From positions 52,405 to 116,404 of the forward strand of contig CANGNF010000012.1 of assembly GCA_947455205.1 (NCBI GenBank): 64,000 nt of DNA, in the 5' to 3' direction. Of this stretch, positions 9,241-18,541 are shown one piece after another. The notes below the pieces were generated by a model. It did no database searches, was not told the origin of the DNA, and saw only the letters and a program-made list of their open reading frames with translations. The stretch comes from Acetobacteraceae bacterium (GTDB lineage Bacteria; Pseudomonadota; Alphaproteobacteria; Acetobacterales; Acetobacteraceae). Each line of letters opens with the position of its first letter. Position 1 is the stretch's first letter. Both the position numbers and the translations under genes were made by a program.

Positions 9241-10214
9241 GCCTGCTTGCCATCGACGACTATCGCCTGGCCTTCGACAGCTTCGACGGCACGGCGCAGG
9301 TGCTGGATGGCGTCTCGCTGCGGCTAGAAGCGGGCGAGACGCTGGGCATTGTCGGCGAGACCGGCTGCGGCAAATCCGTGCTGGCACGCAGCCTGTTGCG
9401 GCTGAACCCGGCGCCGCCGGCGCGCGTCGTCTCCGGCAGCATTCGGTTCGAGGGTACGGATATCCTCACGCTCAGTGAGCGCGAGATGCGGCGGTTGCGC
9501 GGGCGGCGCATCGCCATGGTGTTCCAGGACCCCGTCAGCTACCTCAACCCGCTGCTGGCCATCGGCACGCAGATGGCGGATGCGCTGCGTGGCCAGCACC
9601 AGGCCGCCGGCGAGCCGCAGCCGAGCCGTGCCGAGGCGCGGGCGCGGGCGGCGGCGCTGCTGGCCAGTGTCGGCCTGGCGGAGCCGGAGAGGCTGCTCGA
9701 CAGCCATCCGCACCAGCTTTCCGGCGGCATGCGCCAGCGCGTGCTGATCGCCATGGCGCTGGCCGGCAACCCCGCGCTGCTGGTGGCGGATGAGCCGACG
9801 ACCGCGCTGGACGTGACGGTGCAGGCCCAGGTGCTGGCGCTGATCGCCGGCCTGGTGCGGGACCGCGGGCTGGCGCTGCTGCTGATCAGCCACGACCTTG
9901 GCGTCATCGCCGCCAGCTGCGCGCGGGTGGCGGTGATGTATGCCGGCACCATCGTGGAGGAAGCCGCGACCGCGACGCTACTGCGCGAGCCGCGCCACCC
10001 CTATGCGCAGGGCCTGCTGGCGGCGGTGCCGGATCTGGACCGGCCGGCGCATCGGCCGCGCGGCATCGCCGGCAGCATCCCCAATCTGCTGCGGCCGCCG
10101 CCGGGCTGCCGCTTCCACCCGCGCTGCGAGCGTGCGACCGAGCGCTGCCGGGTAGAGAAGCCGCTGCTGCGCGACGTGGGGCCGGCGCATAACGTGGCGT
10201 GTCATCACGCATGA
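9237..10214 (+). CDS. DppD-type ABC transporter ATP-binding protein
   Basis: A 325-residue ATPase with Walker A GETGCGKS, signature LSGGMRQR and Walker B LLVADEP. The C-terminal oligopeptide-transporter extension contains a proline/cysteine-rich PPPGCRFHPRCERATERC segment. The start overlaps the DppC-type stop and the stop overlaps the next start. Works with the adjacent DppF-type ATPase to power the permease pair. Confidence 0.93.
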   Translation: MSLLAIDDYRLAFDSFDGTAQVLDGVSLRLEAGETLGIVGETGCGKSVLARSLLRLNPAPPARVVSGSIRFEGTDILTLSEREMRRLRGRRIAMVFQDPVSYLNPLLAIGTQMADALRGQHQAAGEPQPSRAEARARAAALLASVGLAEPERLLDSHPHQLSGGMRQRVLIAMALAGNPALLVADEPTTALDVTVQAQVLALIAGLVRDRGLALLLISHDLGVIAASCARVAVMYAGTIVEEAATATLLREPRHPYAQGLLAAVPDLDRPAHRPRGIAGSIPNLLRPPPGCRFHPRCERATERCRVEKPLLRDVGPAHNVACHHA

Positions 10215-11158
10215 CCGCGCTGCTGCATGCCACCGGCCTGGCCAAGACCTACGCGCTGCCGCGCACTGCGTTTCAGCCGGCGCGGCAGTTGCGGGCGGTG
10301 GCCGGCGTGGACCTGCTGTTGCAACACGGTGGCACGCTGGGGTTGGTGGGGGAGAGCGGCTGCGGCAAATCGACCCTGGCGCGGTTGCTGCTGCGGCTGA
10401 CGCCGGTCTCCGCCGGGCGCATCGTCTTCGTCGGGCAGGACATCACCACCATGGCGGAAACGCAGCTGCGGCCGCTGCGGCGCCGGCTGCAACTGGTGCA
10501 CCAGAACCCCGGCGCGGCACTGGACCCACGGCTGACCGTGGCGCAGGCGGTGGCGGAGCCGCTGGTGATCCAGCGCCTGGCTGATGGCGCTGACCTGCGC
10601 GACCGTGTCGCCGCGCTGCTGGCCGAGGTGGGGCTGGGCGCGGAGTTCCTCGGGCGCTTCCCGCATGAACTCAGCGGCGGGCAGAAGCAGCGGGTCTGCA
10701 TCGCCCGCGCCCTGGCGCCGGAGCCGAGCCTGCTGGTGCTGGACGAGCCGACCAGCGCGCTGGATGTCTCGGTGCAGGCGCAGATGCTGGACATGCTGGC
10801 GGAGCTGCGCGCGCGGCGCGGGCTGGCCTACCTGTTCATCAGCCACAACCTGGCGGTGGTGCGGCAGGTGTGTGCCGAGGTGGCGGTGATGTATCTCGGC
10901 CGCATCGTGGAGCAGGGCAGCGCCGAACAGGTCTTTGGCGCGCCGCGGCACCCCTATACGCGGGCGCTGCTGGCCTCGGTGCCACGTCTCGGCGGCGGCG
11001 TGGTGCCCGCCGCCGCGGGTGAACCGCCGAACCCCGCCGCGCCGCCGCCGGGTTGCCCCTTCCATCCGCGCTGCACCATGGCGCAACCGGCCTGCCGCGA
11101 GGGCGCGCCACCCGCGCTCATCAACGGGCTGGCCTGCCCGGTTTCAGGCGCCGGGTGA
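10211..11158 (+). CDS. DppF-type ABC transporter ATP-binding protein
   Basis: Second ATPase of the importer, 315 residues, with Walker A GESGCGKST, signature LSGGQKQR and Walker B LLVLDEP, plus the cysteine-containing C-terminal tail (PFHPRCTMAQPAC). The ATG at 10211 overlaps the preceding gene; an in-frame GTG at 10199 exists but lies inside DppD-type coding. Its end overlaps the end of the opposing TupA-like gene by 15 bases, closing the importer operon. Confidence 0.93.
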   Translation: MTALLHATGLAKTYALPRTAFQPARQLRAVAGVDLLLQHGGTLGLVGESGCGKSTLARLLLRLTPVSAGRIVFVGQDITTMAETQLRPLRRRLQLVHQNPGAALDPRLTVAQAVAEPLVIQRLADGADLRDRVAALLAEVGLGAEFLGRFPHELSGGQKQRVCIARALAPEPSLLVLDEPTSALDVSVQAQMLDMLAELRARRGLAYLFISHNLAVVRQVCAEVAVMYLGRIVEQGSAEQVFGAPRHPYTRALLASVPRLGGGVVPAAAGEPPNPAAPPPGCPFHPRCTMAQPACREGAPPALINGLACPVSGAG

Positions 11159-11959
11159 CCGGGCGTTCGGGAAGAACAACTGCTCGCCATTGATCCTGTA
11201 GCCGGCGATGCTGGCCTGACCCTCCGGCGAGACCAGCCAGTCGACGAAGCGCTGGCCATCAGCCGCCTTCACGCTGGGGTGCCGCGCGTGGTTCACCAGC
11301 ATGACGCCGTATTGGTTGAACAGGCGTACATCGCCCTCCACCAGCACCCGCAGGTCCTGGCGGTTGCGGAAGGCCAGCCAGGTGCCGCGGTCCGCCAGCA
11401 CATAGCCGCCCTGGGCGGCGGCGGTGTTCAGCGCCGGGCCCATGCCCTGGCCGATCTCGCGGTACCAGCGGCCACGGCCCTGCGCCACCGGGTCCAGCCC
11501 GGCCAACTGCCACAGCCGCAACTCCGCCGCATGGGTGCCGCTGCGGTCGCCGCGGCTGATGAAGGGGGCGCCGGCCGCGCCCACCGCGCGCAACGCGCCG
11601 GCAATGTCGCGCGTGCCGGCGATGCGTGCCGGGTCGGCGGCGGGGCCGACCAGGACGAAGTCGTTGTACATCACCGCATGGCGCGGGCCGCCGGAGCCCT
11701 CGGCGACGAACTTTTCCTCGGCGTCGCGGTCGTGCACGAAGACCACGTCGGCGTCGCCGCGGCGGCCGATATCCAGCGCCTGGCCCGTGCCCACGGCGAC
11801 CACGCGCACGGTGACGCCTGTCGCCCGGGTGAAGGCGGGCAGCAGGTGGCCGAACAGGCCGGATTGCTCGGTGGAGGTGGTGCTGGCGACCGTGATGAAG
11901 CGGTCCTGCGCCATGGCCGGCATGGCCAGTACCAGGCACACAAGTATCCGTCGCAGCAT
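11144..11959 (-). CDS. TupA-like tungstate/oxyanion-binding periplasmic protein, orphan
   Basis: A 271-residue binding protein of the TupA/PstS-like group. An N-terminal signal peptide (cleavage after AMAQ) precedes the characteristic VASTTSTEQSGLF motif, VGTGQALDIGRRGDADVVFVHD and FISRGDRSGTH. TupA family members bind tungstate or molybdate, or related oxyanions, for TupBC. No permease or ATPase is adjacent, so it is an orphan here. It faces against the surrounding genes and is divergent from gamma-glutamyltransferase. Oxyanion supply would suit the molybdenum hydroxylase encoded about 5 kb away, but that link is inference. Confidence 0.8.
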   Translation of the reverse strand: MLRRILVCLVLAMPAMAQDRFITVASTTSTEQSGLFGHLLPAFTRATGVTVRVVAVGTGQALDIGRRGDADVVFVHDRDAEEKFVAEGSGGPRHAVMYNDFVLVGPAADPARIAGTRDIAGALRAVGAAGAPFISRGDRSGTHAAELRLWQLAGLDPVAQGRGRWYREIGQGMGPALNTAAAQGGYVLADRGTWLAFRNRQDLRVLVEGDVRLFNQYGVMLVNHARHPSVKAADGQRFVDWLVSPEGQASIAGYRINGEQLFFPNARSPGA

Positions 11960-12014
11960 GCTTCCCTCCCGCGCGTTGGCGCCGCAATCTAGCCTGATCT
12001 GGGAGGGACCCGCC

Positions 12015-13646
12015 ATGCCGCAACCGCCGCGCCGACTGCCCGAAGCCCGGGCCATGGTGGTGGCACCGCAGCCGGAGGCCGCCGAGGCCGGTGCCGCCAT
12101 GCTGGCCGCCGGCGGCAATGCGCTGGACGCGGCGCTGGCGGCGGCACTGACCCAGGGCGTGGTGGACCCGATGATGTCCGGCATCGGCGGCATTGCGACC
12201 ATGCAGGTCTACGACCCCGCCAGCGGCACGCACCTGGTCATCAACGGCCTGGGCACCTGCCCGGGCGCGGCGACGGCTGAGATGTGGGCCGGCGACTTCC
12301 TGGGCGAATGCAGCGACGGCTTCGGCTTTCGGGTGAAGGGCTACGCCAACGAACTCGGCCCGCTGGCGGTGACGGTGCCGGGTGCGCTGAAGGTGTTTGC
12401 GGAAGCGCATGCTCGGCTGGGGCGGAAGTCCTGGGCGCAGTTGTTCGACCCCGCCATCGGCTTTGCCGAGGAAGGCTGGATCATCCGGCCGCATGTCCAC
12501 ACCATGTTCACCATGAACGAGGCGCCGTATGGCCGCCTCAGCTACGCCGAGAAGCTGGCCTATACCGAGGATGGCAAGCGGCTGTACCTGCGGCCGGATG
12601 GCAGCGTGAAGCGGCTGGGCGATGCGGTGCGCAACCCGGACCTGGCGGCGACGCTGCGGGTGTTGGCGCGGGACGGTGCCGCGGCCTTCTATGAAGGTGA
12701 GATCGCCCGCCGCATCGTGGCCGAGATGCAGGAGCGCGGCGGGCTGATTACCATGGCGGACCTGGCCGGCTTCCGCGCCGCGATCAGCGCGCCGATCAAG
12801 GTGGGTTATCGCGGCTACGACGTGGCGGTGGCGGAACCGCCGGCCGGCGGCGTGGTGGTGGCGGAGATGCTGCGGATACTGGAGCGCTTCGACCTCCAGG
12901 CGCTCGGCCACAACTCGCCCGACTATATCCGCGTGGTGGCGGAAGCCATGAAGATCGCCGGCGCCGACAAGGAGGCGCATATCGGCGACCCCGTCTTCAA
13001 CCCTGCGCCGATCGGGATGCTGCTGTCCGACGCCTATGCGGATGCCTGCGCCGCGCGCATCCGCGCCGGGGAGCGCGCCAGCCTGGTCCGCGTGACGGCG
13101 GAGGCGAAGGACACCACCCATGTCGCCGCCGTGGACGCCGACGGCATGGTGGTGAGCATGACGCATACGCTGGCGACGCCGTCGGGCCTGATCCCGGCGG
13201 GCACCGGCTTCATGCTGAATGGCGCGATGAACTGGATGGATCCGCGGCCGGGCATGGCGGGCAGCATCGCGCCAGGCAAGCGGCGTTATTCCTCGATGGC
13301 GCCGACCATCGTGTTCGACCAGGGGCGGCCGGTGGTGACGCTGGGCGCGCCGGGCGGGGCGTGGATCACGGTCGCGGTCATGCAGGTGCTGCTGAACCTG
13401 CTGGACTGGGGGATGGGCATGCAGGAGGCGGTCAACGCGCCGCGCTTCTCCGCGACCTCGGATGTCATCGACATCAGCAACCGCATTCCGCGCAGCACGC
13501 AGAAGACGCTGGAGGCGGCGGGCTACCAGGTGCGGCGCAGCTACCAGAGCTTCGCCTTTGCCGGCGTGCACGGCATTTCGCTGTGGGACGGCCGGCTGGA
13601 AGGCGGTGCCGACCCGCAGCGGGACGGCATGGCGATGGGAATCTAG
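12015..13646 (+). CDS. gamma-glutamyltransferase family protein
   Basis: A 543-residue N-terminal-nucleophile hydrolase of the gamma-glutamyltranspeptidase/cephalosporin acylase family. The autocleavage site is visible as KDTTH, with Thr367 as the expected new N-terminal nucleophile, giving a large chain of about 366 and a small chain of about 177 residues. The N-terminal region has AAGGNALDAALAAALTQGVV and the GGIATMQVYD strand. There is no obvious signal peptide, so it may be cytoplasmic. It could transfer or hydrolyse gamma-glutamyl groups from glutathione or related amides; the upstream peptide importer and the oxoprolinase-type fusion support that role. It overlaps the following opposing gene by 4 bases. 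Confidence 0.9.
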   Translation: MPQPPRRLPEARAMVVAPQPEAAEAGAAMLAAGGNALDAALAAALTQGVVDPMMSGIGGIATMQVYDPASGTHLVINGLGTCPGAATAEMWAGDFLGECSDGFGFRVKGYANELGPLAVTVPGALKVFAEAHARLGRKSWAQLFDPAIGFAEEGWIIRPHVHTMFTMNEAPYGRLSYAEKLAYTEDGKRLYLRPDGSVKRLGDAVRNPDLAATLRVLARDGAAAFYEGEIARRIVAEMQERGGLITMADLAGFRAAISAPIKVGYRGYDVAVAEPPAGGVVVAEMLRILERFDLQALGHNSPDYIRVVAEAMKIAGADKEAHIGDPVFNPAPIGMLLSDAYADACAARIRAGERASLVRVTAEAKDTTHVAAVDADGMVVSMTHTLATPSGLIPAGTGFMLNGAMNWMDPRPGMAGSIAPGKRRYSSMAPTIVFDQGRPVVTLGAPGGAWITVAVMQVLLNLLDWGMGMQEAVNAPRFSATSDVIDISNRIPRSTQKTLEAAGYQVRRSYQSFAFAGVHGISLWDGRLEGGADPQRDGMAMGI

Positions 13647-14407
13647 CCCGGCGTGCTCTCGGGCAGGAAGCCGGTGCGGATCATGTGGGCCCAGACCTCG
13701 GAGCCGAGTTCCACCGCGCGGTCGGCGGCGGCGTCCCAGTCGTAGCGGATCGCCAGCAGCTCGGCCTCCGGCGGTGCGTCCGGCGGCAGGTGCAGCACGG
13801 CGTAGCGGGCATGCGGCGCGCGGCTTTCGCTGCGGGTCACGTCCTCCCCCTTGCCGACGCGGAAGCCGGGCAGGCCGAGGCTGCCGGGGTTGACCACCAG
13901 GGGACCGCCGGGCACCTGCATCACCTCATACCTGTGGCTGTGGCCGCACAGTACCACGCGCGCCGCCAGCCCGACCTCGCCCAGCCGGGCGCGGATATCC
14001 GAGAGCGGGCTCTGCACGAAGACGCCGCCACGGGCGTCCTCCAGCAGGTTCTGCGTGTCGCTGGAAGGCGAGCCGTGGCAGGCCAGGATGCCGCCGGCCA
14101 GGTGCAGGGTGCGCGGCAGGTCGCGCAGCCAGGCGCGCTGGTCCGGCGTGGTGTGGTTGAAGGCGATGCCGTCCTGGCCGCGCAGCTTCTCCCCCGGCGC
14201 TTCGCCCACATGGCGGTCGTGGTTGCCGCGGATGCACGGGATGCCCCGCTCCCGCAGCAGATCGATCGTCTCGCTGGGCCAGCCCATGCCGGAGGCGATG
14301 TCGCCGAGGCAGATGACCTCCTCGATCCCGCGCCGGGCGATATCCGCCAGCGCCGCCCGCAGCGCCAGCACGTTGCCGTGGATATCCGTGATGACCGCCA
14401 GGCGCAT
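13643..14407 (-). CDS. metallophosphoesterase (calcineurin-like)
   Basis: A 254-residue phosphoesterase. Metal-binding motifs appear in order: TDIHGN near the N-terminus, GDIASG, GNHDRHV, then a CGHSHRYEV motif. The layout matches YfcE/MJ0936-type phosphodiesterases. The start at 14407 puts the TDIHGN motif at residue 7, as expected. It lies 4 bases downstream of the amidohydrolase on the same strand, so the two are probably cotranscribed. The substrate is unknown. Confidence 0.9.
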   Translation of the reverse strand: MRLAVITDIHGNVLALRAALADIARRGIEEVICLGDIASGMGWPSETIDLLRERGIPCIRGNHDRHVGEAPGEKLRGQDGIAFNHTTPDQRAWLRDLPRTLHLAGGILACHGSPSSDTQNLLEDARGGVFVQSPLSDIRARLGEVGLAARVVLCGHSHRYEVMQVPGGPLVVNPGSLGLPGFRVGKGEDVTRSESRAPHARYAVLHLPPDAPPEAELLAIRYDWDAAADRAVELGSEVWAHMIRTGFLPESTPG

Positions 14408-14411
14408 GGGG

Positions 14412-15842
14412 CTACACCCAGTTGAAGGTGGGCGGGCTGATCTCGTCCACCGTGCGGTGCGCCCAGTCGGTCTGCGGCACGCGGGCGATGACGCGCTTCT
14501 GCGCCTCGTGCAGCGCCGCGGCGGCGCCACGGTAGTCCATGGTCAGCACCTCGCCATTCTCCACCACCTTGGTGCCGTCCACGTAGACCGCCTTGATGGC
14601 GCGGTCGCCCGCCGCGTAGATCAGGCTGCGCAGCGGGTCGCGCGCCGGGCGCACCTGCGGGTGGGTGATGTCCACCAGCACGAAGTCGGCGCGGCAGCCG
14701 GCGGCCAGCTTGCCGATATCGTCGCGGCCCAGCGCCGTGGCGCCGCCGATGGTCGCGGCATCGAACAGCTCGTGCGTCGTCATGCTGCGCGGGTCGGTGG
14801 CCTGGGTGCGCGCGAGGTAGGCCACCAGGCGCAGCTCATCCAGCATGTTGTGCGGGTAGGTGTCGGTGCCGACGCCCATGTTGACGCCGCCGCGCTTGTA
14901 GCGGCCGAAATGCTTCAGCGTGATGCCGCGGCGGGCGAAGACGGTGGGGCAGTGGGCCACCGTGGTGCCGGTTTCGGCGAGGATGTCGAGGTCGCGGCGG
15001 GTGTGCCAGGGCGTGCTGGGGTGGTCGTCCAGGAAGATGCCGTGGCCGATGATGCTGCGCGGGCCGAGCAAGCCCTGTTCATGCAGCCAGCCGATCGGCG
15101 TCATGCCGTGGCGGCGGGTGATCTCGTGGAATTCGGAGACCGCCTGCGCCGCGTGGATCTGCCAGGAGAGACCGCGCGCCTTGCTCTCGGCATGGCTGTC
15201 GCGCAGCAGCTCCGGTGTGCAGGTATCGATCTGCGCCGGGACGACCATGCCGAAGAGGCGGCCGCATTCATGCTGCTCGGCGCGCTCGATCAGGCTCATC
15301 GCCTCGACCATCGCCTTCTCGCCGGCCTTGGCGTCCCACTCGTATTCCACCACATGGCCGTTCTTGGTGTACCAGCGGGCGCTGCGGAACATCGGCGCGA
15401 TGCAGACGCGCATGCCGCTCTCGGCCAGGATGTCCAGCCAGCCCGGATGCGCCATGGAAAGGTCGGCCACGGTGGTGACGCCGGAAAGCAGCAACTCGGA
15501 AAGCGCCACGCGGACGCAGTTGGGCACCGCCTCGGCGTCGCCGCGGAAGATCGGCAGGTATTCGTACAGCGAGGAATTGTACAGGCCCGGCGACCCGACC
15601 TCGTCGATCAGCCCCTTGTTCATCGGCTCCGACGACGGGTGGCTGTGGATATTGACCAGGCCGGGCATCACCATCAGCCCGGCGCCCGGGGTTTCCTGCC
15701 CCACCGGGCCGGCATAGTCGCGGCCGACGAAGAGCAGCTTGCCGTCCTCATGCACCACATCGGCGTCGGGCATGTAGACGTGCTGCTTCGCGCTGGCATC
15801 CCAGGCCACCACGAGTTCCGCCTTGCGAATGACGCTGATCAT
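14412..15842 (-). CDS. amidohydrolase of the AtzA/TrzN/guanine-deaminase type
   Basis: A 476-residue metal-dependent hydrolase acting on N-heterocycles or related C-N/C-Cl bonds. The metal site is complete: NIHSHPS (HxH), IHAAQ, GHGIFLDDH, AHCPT and GTDTYPHN. GGAGT sits about 9 bases upstream of the start at 15842. Its neighbour across a 70-base divergent gap is the DRL-type oxidoreductase that begins the molybdenum-hydroxylase operon, which supports a role in heterocycle catabolism. The exact substrate cannot be assigned. Confidence 0.87.
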   Translation of the reverse strand: MISVIRKAELVVAWDASAKQHVYMPDADVVHEDGKLLFVGRDYAGPVGQETPGAGLMVMPGLVNIHSHPSSEPMNKGLIDEVGSPGLYNSSLYEYLPIFRGDAEAVPNCVRVALSELLLSGVTTVADLSMAHPGWLDILAESGMRVCIAPMFRSARWYTKNGHVVEYEWDAKAGEKAMVEAMSLIERAEQHECGRLFGMVVPAQIDTCTPELLRDSHAESKARGLSWQIHAAQAVSEFHEITRRHGMTPIGWLHEQGLLGPRSIIGHGIFLDDHPSTPWHTRRDLDILAETGTTVAHCPTVFARRGITLKHFGRYKRGGVNMGVGTDTYPHNMLDELRLVAYLARTQATDPRSMTTHELFDAATIGGATALGRDDIGKLAAGCRADFVLVDITHPQVRPARDPLRSLIYAAGDRAIKAVYVDGTKVVENGEVLTMDYRGAAAALHEAQKRVIARVPQTDWAHRTVDEISPPTFNWV

Positions 15843-15912
15843 CTTGCTGCACTCCTCGGTTCGGGGGATGCTCACCGGCCAAGGCCGCAGCGTCAACCGG
15901 AGGAAACCAAGT

Positions 15913-17244
15913 ATGAACCTGTCCCGCATGCTGCGCGCCCGCGCCGAGCAGGGCCGCCCGGTGCGCGTCGGGCTGATCGGGGCCGGCAAGTTTGGGTCGA
16001 TGTTCCTGGCGATGGTGCAGCGCAGCCCGGGCCTGCACCTGGCGGGGATTGCCGATCTTTCGATTCCGCGGGCGCGGGAGGCGCTGGCCCGGGTCGGCTG
16101 GGCGGCGGAACAATATGCCGCCACCAGCCTGGACCAGGCCATGGCCACCGGCAGCACCTGGCTGACCGAAGACGCCGGCGCGCTGATGGCCGATGCGCGG
16201 GTGGAGGTGATGATCGAGTGCACCGGCAACCCCGCCGCCGGCATCCGCCACGCGCTGGCGGCCATTGCCCATGGCAAGCACATCGTCATGGTGAATGTGG
16301 AGGCCGATGTGCTGGCCGGCCCGCTGCTGGCGGCGCGGGCGGCCAAGGCGGGCGTGGTCTACTCCATGGCCTATGGCGACCAGCCCAGCCTGGTGTGCGA
16401 GCTGGTGGACACCATCCGCGCCATGGGGCTGCCGGTGGTCGCCGCTGGCAAGGGCACCAAGTACCTGCCGCACTACCATGAGAGCACGCCGGATACGGTC
16501 TGGGGCTTCTACGGGCTGACGCCGGAACAGGCGAAGCTCGGCGGCATGAACCCGCAGATGTTCAACAGCTTTTTGGATGGCACGAAAAGCGGCATCGAGA
16601 TGGCCGCCATTGCCAATGCGACGGGGCTGGCGCCGCCGGAGGATGGGTTGGCGTTTCCGCCCTGCGGCACGCAGGACCTGCCCTTCGTCTTCGCCGGCAG
16701 CAAGGGCAGGGTGGAGGTGATTTCCTCGGTGGAGCGTGACGGCCGGCAGGTGGTGAACGACCTGCGCTGGGGCGTCTATGCGGTGTTCGAGGGCGAGACC
16801 GACTACATCCGCCGCTGCTTTTACGAGTACGGGGTGCATACCGACCCCAGCGGCAAGTACGCGGCGTTGTGGCGGCCGTACCACTTGATCGGGTTGGAAC
16901 TCGGCGTCTCGGTTGCGTCCGCCGCGCTGCGGGGCGAGCCGACCGGCGTGGGTGAAAGCTGGCGCGGCGACGTGGCGGCGACGGCGAAGCGCGACCTGAA
17001 GGCGGGCGAGATGCTGGATGGCGAGGGCGGCGCGATGGTGTGGGGCAAGTGCATCCCGGCCGAACGGTCGCTCCGCGAAGGTGCGCTGCCGATTGGCCTG
17101 GCGCATGGCTGTGCGCTGAAACGCGATATCAGGCGAGGCGAGACCGTGGGCTGGGCGGATGTCGCCATCGACACGAGCATCGAGGCGGTGAAGCTGCGGC
17201 GCGAGATGGAGGCGCAGCATCGCCCGGCGCAGGTTGCGGCATGA
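15913..17244 (+). CDS. NAD(P)-binding oxidoreductase with SAF domain, DRL-like
   Basis: A 443-residue protein with an N-terminal Rossmann fold (GLIGAGKFGSMF near residue 20), a central catalytic region and a C-terminal SAF-type domain (AGEMLDGEGG and RRGETVGW). This layout is that of the family holding the Brucella DXR-like enzyme DRL and proteins often mislabelled homoserine dehydrogenase or FlgA. The isoprenoid reaction should not be assumed. It overlaps the xanthine-dehydrogenase-type FAD subunit by 4 bases, and that coupling suggests a shared catabolic role. The product could be an alcohol or aldehyde intermediate handled before or after hydroxylation. Confidence 0.8.
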   Translation: MNLSRMLRARAEQGRPVRVGLIGAGKFGSMFLAMVQRSPGLHLAGIADLSIPRAREALARVGWAAEQYAATSLDQAMATGSTWLTEDAGALMADARVEVMIECTGNPAAGIRHALAAIAHGKHIVMVNVEADVLAGPLLAARAAKAGVVYSMAYGDQPSLVCELVDTIRAMGLPVVAAGKGTKYLPHYHESTPDTVWGFYGLTPEQAKLGGMNPQMFNSFLDGTKSGIEMAAIANATGLAPPEDGLAFPPCGTQDLPFVFAGSKGRVEVISSVERDGRQVVNDLRWGVYAVFEGETDYIRRCFYEYGVHTDPSGKYAALWRPYHLIGLELGVSVASAALRGEPTGVGESWRGDVAATAKRDLKAGEMLDGEGGAMVWGKCIPAERSLREGALPIGLAHGCALKRDIRRGETVGWADVAIDTSIEAVKLRREMEAQHRPAQVAA

Positions 17245-18065
17245 AGCCTGCGCCTTTCGAGTACATCCGCGCCGAGACCGTGCTGCAGGCGCAGGAATGG
17301 CTGGCCGCCGACCCGGAGGCGCGAGTGATCGCCGGTGGGCAGACGCTGATGCCGATGCTGGCGATGCGCCTGGTGCGGCCGACGCGCGTCATCGATATCG
17401 CCGGCATCGCCGGTCTGGACGAGATTGCGGTGACGGCGGACCATGTGACGCTGGGTGCCATGGTGCGCCAGGTGGCGGTGGAGCGCAGCGCGGCGTTGGC
17501 GCAGGCGCTGCCGCTGCTGAGCAAGGCGATCCGCTTCGTCGGGCATCCGCCGACGCGGCGGCGCGGCACCATCGGCGGCAGCGTGGCCAATGCCGACCCG
17601 GCCGCGGAGATCGCGCTGGTGGCGATGACGCTGGGCGCGGAGGTGCTGACCACGGCGGATGCCTTCGCGGCGCGCGACTTCTTCCTGGCGCCCATGACGA
17701 CGGCGCTGCCGGCGGGTGCCATGGTGACCGGCCTGCGCTTTCCGCGCGTGGCGGCGGCACGGCGCGGCACCGGCTTCGCCGAGGTGGCGATGCGGCAGGG
17801 CGACTACGCCATGGCCGCTGCCGCTTGCGAACTGGTGTTGGGTGCCGGTGGTGAGGTCCCGTCGCTGCGCCTTGGCATCGGCGGCGCTACGCCGGTGCCG
17901 GTGCTGCTGGACCTGGCCGCGCCGACGCGCGACGCGGTGGCCGCCGCGCTGGCGCCACTGGAGATGATGCACGACCCCAATGCCGGTGCGGGCTACAGGC
18001 GCCGCGCGGCGCTGGCGCTGGCGATGCAGGCACTGGATGAAGCACAGCGCGAGGTGATGGCGTGA
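17241..18065 (+). CDS. FAD-binding subunit of a xanthine dehydrogenase-family molybdenum hydroxylase
   Basis: A 274-residue medium subunit (CoxM/CutM type). The two FAD-pyrophosphate motifs are visible: VIAGGQTLMPML in the N-terminal part and GTIGGSVANADPAAE near the middle. It transfers electrons from the 2Fe-2S subunit to an acceptor. It starts inside the end of the SAF-domain gene and overlaps the next gene by 4 bases, giving the order FAD, 2Fe-2S, Mo subunit. Confidence 0.92.
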   Translation: MKPAPFEYIRAETVLQAQEWLAADPEARVIAGGQTLMPMLAMRLVRPTRVIDIAGIAGLDEIAVTADHVTLGAMVRQVAVERSAALAQALPLLSKAIRFVGHPPTRRRGTIGGSVANADPAAEIALVAMTLGAEVLTTADAFAARDFFLAPMTTALPAGAMVTGLRFPRVAAARRGTGFAEVAMRQGDYAMAAAACELVLGAGGEVPSLRLGIGGATPVPVLLDLAAPTRDAVAAALAPLEMMHDPNAGAGYRRRAALALAMQALDEAQREVMA

Positions 18066-18541
18066 AGCTCGCCCTCAACGTCAACGGCACCGACCGCGTG
18101 CTGGAACTGGAAGACCGCACCAGCCTGCTGGACGCGCTGCGCGACGGCGTCGGCCTGAAGGGCACCCATGCCGGCTGCGAGCACGGCGTCTGCGGTACCT
18201 GCACCGTGCTGCTGGATGGCGAGGCGGTACGCAGCTGCCTGATTCTGGCGGCGCAGGCCGAGGGCCATGCGGTGACGACGATCGAGGGCGTGACGCCGGG
18301 GCCGGGCGAGCTTTCCATCGTGCAGGACAGCTTCGTGGAAACGCATGGCATGCAGTGCGGCTACTGCACGCCGGGCATGGTGCTGGCCGCGGTGGCGCTG
18401 CTGCGCGACAACCCCGCGCCGACGCGCGACGAGATTGTCGAGGCGATCAGCGGCAACCTGTGTCGCTGCACCGGCTATGGCCAGATTGTCGAGGCGATTG
18501 CCCTGGCGGCGGAACGCCTGCAGCGGAGCAACACGCCATGA
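18062..18541 (+). CDS. 2Fe-2S subunit of a molybdenum hydroxylase
   Basis: Small subunit of 159 residues with both expected clusters. The plant-ferredoxin-type cluster motif is CEHGVCGTC plus a later cysteine (SCLIL). The C-terminal helical cluster motif is CGYCTPGM with CRCTGY. Start and stop overlap the neighbouring subunit genes by 4 bases each. Confidence 0.95.
   Translation: MKLALNVNGTDRVLELEDRTSLLDALRDGVGLKGTHAGCEHGVCGTCTVLLDGEAVRSCLILAAQAEGHAVTTIEGVTPGPGELSIVQDSFVETHGMQCGYCTPGMVLAAVALLRDNPAPTRDEIVEAISGNLCRCTGYGQIVEAIALAAERLQRSNTP

Noticed and set aside
15913..17244. Homoserine dehydrogenase or flagellar FlgA assignment
   Set aside because: The Rossmann plus SAF layout matches the DRL-type family; neither label fits the full length and context.
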